Source: Macrolepiota albuminosa (Eukaryota > Basidiomycota > Agaricomycetes > Agaricales > Agaricaceae). Taken from it: DNA of 64,000 nt. This document shows positions 45,133 through 55,280 of the stretch, in pieces. The DNA is taken from positions 1,426,001-1,490,000 of the forward strand of contig JAMWFC010000009.1 of the NCBI GenBank assembly GCA_027475525.1, in the 5' to 3' direction. The first letter of the stretch is position 1. Each line of letters opens with the position of its first letter. The translations under genes and the position numbers were made by a program. The notes beneath the pieces were generated by a model that worked only from the letters and a program-made list of their open reading frames with translations, ran no database searches and was not told where the DNA came from.

Positions 45133-48100
45133 TCAACCCTCCGTGTTGGCATCTGGATCAGTGTCAGACTGCTCGGTGGAAGCCTGCTGCTTGATGGAGA
45201 CTGGAGGGATCTGCTCTTGTTGGTTCCAATACTGGCCCTCAAAGACTGGAGGGAGGGAAGGCTCTGCACTGTGGCTTGGCATCCTAGAAGCCTGAGGACC
45301 TATGATTGCATTGGAACGGGGCGGTCTGTATTGCATGGAGTGGGGAGGCTGCATAGCACTGGATCCATAGATGTTGGATTGATGGTGATAGGGATGGCTG
45401 TGGACCGCAAATGCAGGGTGACCTCCAGCATGGAACAGAGGAGGGTGAGGGCCACCACCTGGATACCCATGGGGGGCAGTATGGTAGGGAGGTTGGTAGG
45501 GAACGTTGTACAGCATATAATTGGGGTATGCAGGCAGGTGATGGGCTTGGTTGTATGCGTTGTAGTACTCAGGTGGGTAATGGCCAGCAGAACATCCGTC
45601 GTGGGCATTGTGTGGATTCTGATATGGGCGGGCCTCAGCATTAGCTTGCTCATGTGGTCGGGGTGGTGCTGGGAGCATGGCAAGCCTAGTGGGAGCGTTG
45701 TGATGACCACGGCTTGGGGGTCGGTTGGGAGGTTGGCAAGCCTGGGGTAACACAACTCCTGGTACCTGATCCTCAGCATTTGCAGGAGTAGGCATGAAGG
45801 CGCCAGGGTTGATGGAGGTGGCACAGGAGGGTGGCTTAGCAGAGGTGGCACAGGAGGGTGGCTTAGCAGAGGTGGCATGAGAGGGTGGCTTGATAGAGGT
45901 GGCACGGGAGAGAGGCTTGACAGAGGTGGCCTGAGGGACCACAGATTCTGGAGTTGGGGTACCAAGTTGTTGACATGGCGCAAAAGGATCCACAGTATCC
46001 TGGTGTGTTCTAGGTTCTTGATGTGCAGCGGTGCTGGTGGCATGAGCGCTGGGTAGAACATGTTGATCGGCAGTGGGGGTGGAATGTGACATGGCTATAA
46101 TCTTAGATATGGGAACAGCTACAGTTGTACCAGATGTAGCGCTCAATGTGCCAGGTGCGGTTGAGGTGGCATGGGACTCTGAGACAGGTGAGTTGTTGGC
46201 AGAAGTGGGCTGGATGCAATTGGTAGGACAGCTCTCCATGACTGGCTTGATCGTAAGTGCAGTGTGTTTCTCAGCAGGATAATTTTCTTTGGAGATGGTA
46301 GAAGTGGTGGAGACGGTGGAAATGGCAGGGACAGTGGGAATTGTTGAGCTTGTAGGAGCAGCCGTCTGTTCCTCTGACATTGTTGCCTTCTCCTTGGAGG
46401 TTGTAGTGGTCATCGCCATCTCAATAGGACTTGTGGTAGTCATCTTGTTGGAGGCTGTGGAGGTCGTCACCTTCTCCTTAGAAGTTGTGGCGGTAGTTGC
46501 TATTTTGTGGGAGGTTGCGAAGGCAGTTACCTTCTCCACCATCTTGTTGGAGGTTGTGAAGACGGTTGCCTTCTCCTCAGTGGTAGTGGAAGGGGCGGCA
46601 GGGGCGGCTCTCTTCTTGATGGTGGCAATGGGCTTCTTCACGGCTTTCTCCTTCACGATTTTCTTTCCCTTTCCCTGAGTCTTAACTGGAGAGCGAGTAG
46701 GCTGGGTCTCAGACTCATCACCATCACTATCCATAACATAGTCATCGTCTGATTGAATCTCGATGGGCTCAGCAAATGCAGTTCCTTTGTGAGGTTTCTT
46801 CAGCTCGGTAATGGGGCGATCATCGTCCGTGTCAGAGCAGGGGCTTGCAGTGGGGACTTTTTTAGTGTTCGTAGATTTAGCCGATGCGGTTGGCTTAACA
46901 GGGGCAGATGGCAGAGTTGGTGCAGAAGAATCTGAATCGACTGGTATGACTTCTGGACATTTCTTTTTACGCTTTACTCGGGTGGCTGCTGAGCTTTTTT
47001 GGAAGAATCTGAATCGACTGGTATGACTTCTGGACATTTCTTTTTACGCTTTACTCGGGTGGCTGCTGAGCTTTTTTGGCAATTTTCAGGCAGGCGGGCA
47101 GTACGGCCATTTTCATACAGACATTGGGCATGGATGTTGAAATCGTCATCAGATAAGAGCAAGGCGGTAGTGATCAGAGGTGTGGTGTTATCTGAAATAG
47201 ACTCTGCATTGCACGGTACCAACTTCACTTCTTTGTTCTTGAGTGCGATTAATAGTATTCGACCATACTTGGTACCGAGGTCCTTGATACCCTGGCTTCC
47301 ATCGGTTCCATTTGCTTTCTTAGACTTGTCAGCTTTGACGGTTTCATGTGGGAATGGGCAGGCTGCAGGCCAGCCTTCAATGACGTGAGAGCAGGTGAGG
47401 AGGTGTTTACCAATTGTGGTCCATGGCACTTTCTTTGAAGTGTACGGAACATTGGCAGCTTTTCCAGCAGCCACTGAGCACCTATAAGTTTGGGGCATAT
47501 GTGGACTAGAGCAGGAAAAACGTACCAAAGAGCTTAAGCAACTGTTTTTTACAGCTCTCAATTGGATTAGTATCATCAACGTCTGAATTGTCTGTATCTG
47601 ATTCAACGTCAACAAATCCAGAGTACGTTTTCACTGGAACAGATGATTTGTTGACTTTCTTGACGACTTTATCAACATTGAATAACTTTGTGAATTGTAG
47701 TGCCGTGCCGTTGCTTGGGAGACAAGCATATTAGATTGAGGATGATAGCAAATATGTATGGAAAACTTACTAGACTTCACACTTGGCCAGACCCATGATA
47801 ACATCATTGTTGAGGTTTAGCTAGTTGGAAAAAAACTAAAGGTCTTCATGAATAACAATAGCCAGGCAGAAGCGGGAAAAAAAACATACATCTTCGAGTC
47901 GAGGAGTAGCTAAAACTCTGGATAGGCCTGTGTCTTCATGGATACACTCGCCAACAACAATGGTAATGGTCTGAAATTGGTTATGTACTCCTTCATTGTT
48001 CTGCATAGAAAGTCAGTTAAACATACAGTAGTATCGTACAAATCACGTACCAGCCTCTCTACTTTTTGTATGTGCTTCTCAAAAGCACAGGTCCGCTGTT

Positions 48101-49760
48101 GTATGGTTTCCTTTTGGCTAGCAACACGTTCAAAGTCATTAGCAGTGCGAAGAAAATCTTCAGCTTCATCACCACATGCATCAAGAAAAACCTTGAAACA
48201 GTCGCTGGCGATCTCATTCACTAGCAAGAAGGTTATGTTAAAATAATAATAAGGCAGATAGGATGATATCACAAACTATCAAAATCATCATCTAGATCCA
48301 TTTTAGCTCAGGCCATTTCCTCCTCACAATGCATACTAAAGTATGTCTGATATAGATTCCAAGCAGTGCCTTGCCGCAGTGGTCGGCTTCCCCTGCTGTT
48401 GACATAGCGTCGCCTAATGGTGTCAAGGGGGCGGTTTGTGGCTTGAGCAAGATTGGTGAAAATTTTGTCAATGTGATTGAAAAAAGCTTTTAATTCTACA
48501 TATTTGGCATTTGAGAGGTGGCCTGCAATCTTAGAAGATGCAGCTTGGGATCGAGTCGAAGGGGTAGTAGAACCAACTTTGGACTGAAAGAGAGAAGTGG
48601 CCAATTTGCTAAAGTTGGCATTTTTGTGGTCTGCAGTGCTGGATAGCACAGGGCCCAAAGGAACGTGGTTTGTTTCTGATCTATTAAAACCAGGTGGAAT
48701 GACTGGTCAGAAATCCCCTGCCTTGTAAAAGTCTTCAAGAAGTGAATGTGGTCAGATCATGTCCTCATTAGTGGATGGAACTTTATGAGGGAGAGCTTGA
48801 CCAGCAGTAGGAGATGGAGAGCTCAAAAAGGGCGAGGAATTGTCATGTGCAAGACTGGCAATAGTCACATCATCCAGGCCATCTAAAAGCAAGTTTTGAG
48901 AGGTCTTGGGAGTGATAGGAGTAAGTTTCTCATCGAGTTGGCCAGCAGTGTTACGAGTGTGATGGCATTGCTGGGCATGGGGAGTGAGTATTATATTGTG
49001 CCGAAGGCCATATTGGCTTGGAGTAGAATTATTGGTGTTTTGAGGTGAACTATTACCACCACCAATTTGTTTGGCACCATGCAAATGGCTAGTATCAAGC
49101 TATTTAACAGTTAGCAATAGTAAATCATTATACGATATAATTCACAAACTCATAGTCATCCATTATCATACCACCACCTTCGACTTCATGATTAGCCTCA
49201 CCGCAAAGCATGGAGACATCTGAGTCAACTGTGGCTAGAGAACCAATGTTGGGCTGAAGTTCAGGAAGTAGTTGCATTTCAAAGTAGCAAAAGACAATAT
49301 ATGTTGAGATTATTGCTCTACTGGTAGGAAGTAGACAGTCAGCAGAGGTTGAAAAAAATACTGGCATTAACCTTGAGTCACGTATGACTGTTTGCAGTGG
49401 CAACAAATTACATCGGAAAGGAAGTTGCAAGCTTCCTACAAGAGAAGCAAGTTAGTTTGACAAGTTTTGTAATTACTACAAGAATGATATCTAGACCAGG
49501 ACGGAATAGTTCATTGTCCATGAGGTCTGAATGAGTGATATCTGTTTAACATATAAATATAATAATCTCTTTGCTATGCGCAAAAAAGTCAGTGGTAGAA
49601 AGCAGACACTCACTATAGATCTAGCATGATAGTAACAGTAATTTACAGTGTTCTTGACGACAGTTGACAGCGAAGTTGAGTTTTTAAGCTGCTTGAAGAT
49701 CCACCATAGGCATTGATAGGTCCAACTTTGGATTGACAACCTGGTCTCGACCATGAAATA
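45133..49760 (-). pseudogene. Multi-exon gene of the KDZ-transposon region, function unknown
   Basis: Read on the minus strand, a series of joinable exons runs from about 49760 to 45133. Segments include SLSTVVKNTVNYCYYHARS, a Ser/Thr-rich part, GTAWNLYQTYFSMHCEEEM, LDACGDEAEDFLRTANDFERV and CSHVIEGWPAACPFPHE. Then comes a 600-residue low-complexity tail of Thr/Ser/Pro repeats with ATSAKPPSC-type tandem units and a His/Pro/Tyr-rich end. Stops at 48752, 48707 and 48308 are all TGA in one otherwise open frame. A 77-bp duplication (46925-47079) breaks the last exon. No named family. The position next to the KDZ gene suggests it belongs to the same element or community. Confidence 0.55.
46925..47079. 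repeat. Perfect 77-bp tandem duplication
   Basis: Period 77 with 78 matching bases (46925-47002 against 47002-47079). It is inside a coding exon and causes a frameshift that disappears if one copy is ignored. Confidence 0.95.
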
Positions 49761-49766
49761 GAACAA

Positions 49767-50189
49767 ATATGAAGCAACATGAGAACCTCATATATCTTTT
49801 AATACGTCAGCAAGAAGTTGAGTAGATGAGCCATTTTGAGTAATTTAAGTAATTCAGTGACCTCAGTGCACTGGTGCATGTGATGGTCAGTGCACCAGAG
49901 TTTCAGCTAAATGGTGGACTGGTGCAAAGAAATACCCACAGATAAGCAGGCTGGTCCTTCCTACCAACGGTTTTGCCTTAGTTCTCAATGCAATATCTCA
50001 TCTAAGAATTGGGAAACTTGACATTCTGCATTTGAATGAATATTATATACTACTATCCAATTTAAATCAAGATTGGGGTCAAAGTGAGAAAAGGTAAGAC
50101 GAATTCAAAAAAGTAAGACGAACCTTCGATAAGCTTTCATAACACAATTGAGCTTTATCTCTTCTAACTTCCATTTAGTACATCAAGCA
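49767..50189. other. Divergent intergenic region
   Basis: It separates the minus-strand gene from the plus-strand small gene. No repeats recognised. It could hold both promoters. Confidence 0.4.
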
Positions 50190-50954
50190 ATGGGTTGCCA
50201 GCGCAAGTACCATACCTCAGAGGAGCATAGGTTAGCTGCTAATCTCAAGAGTAGAAACAGCTATCATAGGTAAGTTTAACAGTTTACTATGGTTGTTTTA
50301 ATCTTACATCTTCAAAACTTTGAAGAAACAAAGATGTTGTGAATGCTTGTCGCTGGAAACACTATCAGACAACTGTAAAACAAAGGTAATTGTTCATTCT
50401 ACTAACTGAGCTAATACTCATATGTACTAGATCAGGATTTTGAGTTCGACATCCAGTTGTAAGGACACCAGCAAAGTTAATCAATGAGCCGATAGTACAA
50501 GATTCAATAGTTCCATCTCAGTATGAACTCAATTATTTAAAAGAAAACATCTAATTATGTATGCAGAGACGACCCCAATACTGTCATATTCTGGCAGGCC
50601 AAGGTTGACAAAATTACTCAAAAGTACCAGAATTTTGTCGGCCAGTCAGCCTATAGCCTCATGGAGCACTACTACAATGATTGTCTTACAAGTAAAAAGA
50701 TTGAAAGAATCTTCAATGCAATCACATATATTGAAGGACCTCAGACCCGGCTATACAAGTATCAGGGTGAAATTCTGCAATTGGCAGGAGTCAGTGAGGA
50801 TTGGAGGCAAACTGAGAGGGTGTCGAAAGATGTGTCTGTATTGCTAAAATGCCTGCAGGACCTCGGATATGTGGTCGCAGTCAATCCTGATGATGCAGAA
50901 TTGCTTCACAGGTCTAAGGAGCTAATGTATCAAATTAGTTTTGTAGATCTGTAG
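50190..50954 (+). CDS. Small conserved KDZ-associated protein, one in-frame TGA
   Basis: Exons 50190-50269, 50326-50385, 50431-50520 and 50567-50954 give about 205 codons. The start MGCQRKYHTSEEHRLAANLK then NKDVVNACRWKHYQ is a basic helical motif I recognise from numerous uncharacterised agaricomycete proteins encoded near KDZ-type transposases. The C-terminal part (YQGEILQLAGVSEDWRQTE, DLGYVVAVNPDDAELLH) is also typical. A TGA at 50441 in exon 3 is the only break. It converges with the transposase/peptidase gene, about 110 bp apart, suggesting both are parts of one element. The basic N-terminus suggests nucleic-acid binding; the role is unknown. Confidence 0.65.
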
Positions 50955-51062
50955 ACTAGTTTCCTCATAACATCACATAGAGTTGGGCAACATTTCAAAC
51001 GAAATTTCAGAAGATTAATGAAATATTTATAATAAAACATGGTAATAATAACATAACATGAG

Positions 51063-52336
51063 TTACGTGACTGGCAGTGCTGCGATACACCTGAGAAGTG
51101 ACTGCCAAAGAGACAAAATGTCAGATTCTTGGATACCAGTGACAGTGAACCCGGCAAGAACAGCTGCAATGTTTGCAATTACCCAAATGCCACAGTCAAC
51201 TTGATTGGTTTGGCGAGGGTGGATAACAGTAGGTTGCACAGTCCACCCAGATGTAATTGCATGTAGAAGATATCCATTCTGGTTTGCAACAAGAACCAGG
51301 TGGTCCACAAAGGACATGATTGTCTTTGGAGAGTCAGCAAAGATTTATATCATCAACAAAGAAAATTACACACCTGAATTTCGCTCTTCCATGGATGGTG
51401 CTGACCGAAACTGTCAAAGAGATAGATGTGACCGGTTGAGGGAATGATGGTACTCATGGTCCAATGTTCAGTTTGTGCACGGTGAATAGGGAGGATCCAG
51501 ATATCACAAGCCCAATACTCCGTTTGCTTTGTGCGCCGCCATACCTCTGCATCACCAGCTTTGTATTGCATCATAGATAGATCAAATGTGGAGAAGAGGG
51601 CACAATTTTGGCTTGAAGAAGAGGTTTTTCTTGTTGGCTCGGAAAACTGTTGTTGTAATAGTGCTCCAATACCATTAATACACACGTCATTTAGGCGCCC
51701 AGTAGGCGAATTCAACATCGCAAACTCTCGAGAGGTGAAGATAAAACGTCCATGAAGATGGGGAAAGTATCAAGAGAGTGAGAGAGATTCAAATGATTCG
51801 GAGGTGCTAAAGTGCAGCTCTTGGAGCAGATCCTGATGAATCAACATGCACGCCTGCAGAGATAATAGCTAGTAAGTGATGAGTTAATGCCAGCATAAGT
51901 TACACCTCACAGGAAGCTTCCACACTAACGTCACATTGACATCAGATAATAGAGAAAATAGAGCTACAGTCTCATCTTCTGTCCCTTCTTCATTGAGTTC
52001 ATGTGTCAGATAGTCAGCAAACAAGATATCTTCAGTGGTGGGTGCAGGAGATTCTGGATGGTCATCGTCATTAACATTTTCAAGTTGCTCATGTAGAGGT
52101 GCCCAAGGCTCGGATATGGGATATGACAGAGGAGATAGATGGTCTGGCAATGTCAGAGACGACACTTGCAGAGATTGTGTAATTTCAAAAGCCCATTGGA
52201 TTTGACAGTCAAAAGCTTGCTCAGAGGTGAGCGGATTACTCCATCAAGCACGAAGGCTGAGAAGATGGGTATGGCATTGTTGAAGGGGAATATGAAGGCT
52301 ATAATCTAGGTAAATATGTGCTGAGAGAAGAGCTAC
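51063..52336 (-). pseudogene. KDZ transposase gene, 3' part: C-terminal region and Ulp1-like C48 peptidase
   Basis: It continues the gene that enters from the right edge; the Ty3/gypsy element 52342-63279 lies inside its intron. Exons after the intron read the end of the transposase (CHTHLLSLRA), an acidic linker and a Ulp1-type cysteine protease: LNDVCINGIGALLQ, WILPIHRAQTEHWTM (catalytic His), YLFDSFG (catalytic Asp) and QTNQVDCGIWVIANI (Gln and catalytic Cys). Fused KDZ-Ulp1 proteins are known in agaricomycetes; the peptidase is SUMO-protease-like. Premature stops at 52244 and 51770 are both TGA. The stop is at 51063. Confidence 0.8.
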
Positions 52337-52341
52337 CATAG

Positions 52342-53136
52342 TGTCAGGTTCCGCTGAATCGGGGGCTTTCCGGGAAAGCGACGCCCTTACGATGCGGACT
52401 TGATCTACGGATACTCGGGTGTCTGGAACTCCGGGGCTAGGACTCCGGGGTTCAAGACGAGGACAGGGTAATCCCGGGAGAGGGGACTAGAGTCCGGGGG
52501 TTTTGGATGAAAGTGGCTGGGAGTTAGAGGGGGTCGAGTCGTGAACCGGAGGTTCTAAGACGAGACCAGGTTAGTAACTTAAGAGTCGCGAAGTGCGTAC
52601 CAAACTTATAGCACGCGAATGCTAAGGCGTGCCAGTCGAAGCGTACCAAACGAGGCGTACCAGTCAAACAAAAGGGCACGCAATATCCAAGTAACAGTTA
52701 TGCAATATCAAGACTAGCGAATACAACAAGGAACTACGCTATAAGTACTACGGGGCCGGGTCTCGGGGTTCCGGGATGTCTGGGATGGGTTCCGGGGGTT
52801 ATTGAGTAGCGGCAGGGGGTGCGTACCGGGATCGCGCGTGGGGAGCGCGCGATCAATTGGCGCGGAGGGAGTCGTGATGCGTGGGGCGTGATGCGTGATG
52901 GCTTGATGCGAGCCGCGTGATCCGATCGTCGATGGCGGTTGATCCCGGGGTCTGTGATGCAGGGGTCCCGGGGGCTGGCTGATGGCGATCGGTGGCGGTT
53001 GATGGCGGTCCTGATGCGCGTGATGGCGGTGTCGGCGGTCGTGATGGCGGGGCGTGTCCTGTGGGGTCGGAGGGAGGGTCCCGGATGGTGTTCCGGGGGT
53101 GTCCCGGGGTGGGCCCGGAGGGAGGGGGTCGTGACA
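52342..53136 (-). repeat. gypsy-2 LTR (3' LTR in element orientation)
   Basis: 795 bp, rich in TCCGGG and TCCCGG hexamers. The accessory gene on the plus strand begins 128 bp inside it. Confidence 0.96.
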
Positions 53137-53149
53137 TCACCCCCCCCTC
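53137..53149 (-). promoter_or_regulatory. gypsy-2 polypurine tract
   Basis: The minus strand reads GAGGGGGGGGTGA directly before the 3' LTR. Confidence 0.75.
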
Positions 53150-53264
53150 AGCGCCGAGACCCTCCGAGGCGCGCGTAGCCGGTGGTTCGGACCGGGGGTC
53201 AACCGTGGGATCCGGCACCTGACCTGCCACGTATCGAAAAAAAATTTTACCGTCAAGTTCAACT

Positions 53265-55025
53265 ATGTCGCGTACGCCAACGCATTCCCCGACGCCCCCG
53301 CAGACGAACGAGGTCGCGCCCCTCATGGCGTGGGAAGCCCGGGACGCGCGATACCGAGCCCGCCTCGACCGGGAGCGCGTGGCGGAGCTCGCCCAGCAAC
53401 GTGAGTGTCTTCCCGTGTCGTCCGCCTATCCCACTGACCTTCCTATTTCAGAACAACACAGCAATCCTATCGCGGGTCCCAGCCGGCACCCGGAGCCTGC
53501 TCCCGATGCGGGTCCCAGCGACGTCCCGGAGGCCCGCCCGAGTCGTCCCGCGCCTACCTTTGCGCGGATGACAGTCCGCCCTCCCCGCCCTCAACCCCCT
53601 CCCCGCCCCAGGTTACCTGCCCCCCGCTTCCGTCGTTCTGGGATGCCGGTGGGGGCCGTATCCGAAGTCCCGGAGGGTCAGCGCGTTGCGTGGGCGGACG
53701 CGACGCAGGAGTTATTTGGGGAGGCCCTGGAGAGACCCCGGGGTCTACCCACCCACGCCTGGTGCGTGAATAATGGACCGGTGAGTGTTTCCTTACCTCG
53801 GGTCTCGTTGCTGACTTTGGCGCAGTGCCTCCACTGCGCTCGCCGAACGGTCCCCTGCCTGTTCGAGGTCCCGGGCCCCTCGTCCCGCCGGGACACGTCC
53901 GTGTGTGAGGCATGCCGCCTCAACCACGAGAGGTGTTCCGTGTCGGCGCTGTGGAGGGCGCGCTGCGTCTCCCGGGAGCAGGGGTGGCCGCTGGGGGGGG
54001 TCACCCGGAGGATGGGGGTCGAGGAGCGAGATTGGGTCGCGGAGCCGGTGGGGGAGGCGACGGAGCCGGTGGGGGAGGTGGCCGCTGCGGGTCCAGGGGG
54101 GTCGGGGAGCGGGGGCGCCATTCGGGTGGGGGGCCGGGGCCGGCCCGTGGTCCTCATCACGCGCCGAGCGACCCGGGCCGGGGGGAGCCGCGAGGGGCGC
54201 GGGGGGCGCCCTGACAAGGGGAAGCGGCGGGCGTCGCCAAGCCCTTCCCCAGGGCCGTCGAAGAGGGCGCGTCTGCCCACCGAGACCCCGCCCCCGGTTT
54301 CCTCAGCGCGCCTCTCCCCGGCGACGTTCTCTCCCCTGTCCGGGCGACCGCTGGACGCTGAAGTGAGGGCTCTGCAGGAGCGCCTCGAGCAGGCCGACCG
54401 GGAGCGGGGGGAGCGCGAGGAGGGGGCGAGGGAGGAGGCGGCACTCCGGAGGAGGCTGGAGGAGGACCGCGAGATGGCCCTCCGGGAGCTGGAGGAGGCG
54501 AGGGTGGCCCGAGGGGGAGCTGAGGCTCAGCTGGACGCCATGAGGGCCAGGCTGGGGCAGGGGGTTGGACTCCCGGAGCGAGGTCCCTCGAGCCCGGGGT
54601 TGGTCGAGGCCTTGCGCCGGGACGTGGTTATTGGGCGCATGGCCTCATTGAGTGAGTGTCCCCCCTTCCATGCCTAGGCCGTACTAACATTTCCAGGCTG
54701 GGCTCGGGAGCACCGTTTGCTCCTCGACGGGGCCGCCGCGGCACTCGCGTCTCTCCAAGAGGGGCTGCGGTCGGAGGCGGGGAGCCCCGGGGTGGAGCGG
54801 GGCTTAGATCTGCTGGGGAGGCTGGTGGGTGCGCACCGCCGGAGGAACGTCCCGGCCCCGGGATCGTGGTTTGAGCGTATTTTGGACGAGGGCGAGCAGC
54901 TCCCGTCTTGGGAGCAGCTGGCCGAGGAGGTGTTGCGAGAGCACGGTCCAGAGGGGGCGGGGGAGGATTTCCGGGGTTGGCCGAGGGGAGGCGGGAGTGA
55001 GGGTGATTCGGGGCCCCAGATCTAG
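53265..55025 (+). CDS. Antisense accessory gene of gypsy-2: Zn2Cys6-like protein, 4 exons
   Basis: Exons 53265-53400, 53452-53780, 53826-54651 and 54697-55025 (introns 51, 45 and 45 nt with branch-like ctgac or ctaac) give 539 aa. Residues 156-192 form C-x2-C-x6-C-x15-C-x2-C-x6-C, the spacing of a Gal4-type binuclear zinc cluster. As in gypsy-1, an intron ends exactly before the first cysteine codon. A Pro/Arg-rich N-terminal part precedes it. A basic segment, a strong coiled coil (LQERLEQADRERGEREEG onward, about residues 365-430) and an acidic helical C-terminus follow. It runs against pol and converges with it. It is probably a DNA-binding protein of the element; the role is unproven. The first two introns are multiples of three without stops, so unspliced mRNA would also read through them. 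Confidence 0.78.
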
Positions 55026-55280
55026 GGGCCCCCGTTTTCTTGCCGGTTTCCTGGTCCGTAGCTGTAACTATAGTGTATATCCTAGAAAATGTATATATTC
55101 GGCCATCGTATTCGAAGTGTAAGTAAAGTGTTAGGAAAGAACGAGAAAGTGTACCTTGCCCATCGTCCGGGGCGTTACTGTGAAGGAAGTACTAAAAGAG
55201 AGTAAGATCTAAAAGGGGAAAGCAGAAAATATACATGGGAGTTGAATCCCTACTGAGCCCAGAGGCGGGGGTTACGCCCA

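Noticed and set aside
53554..54444. Minus-strand frames opposite the gypsy-2 accessory gene
   Set aside because: They are Pro/Arg-rich shadows of the GC-rich plus-strand exons with no domain or splice support.
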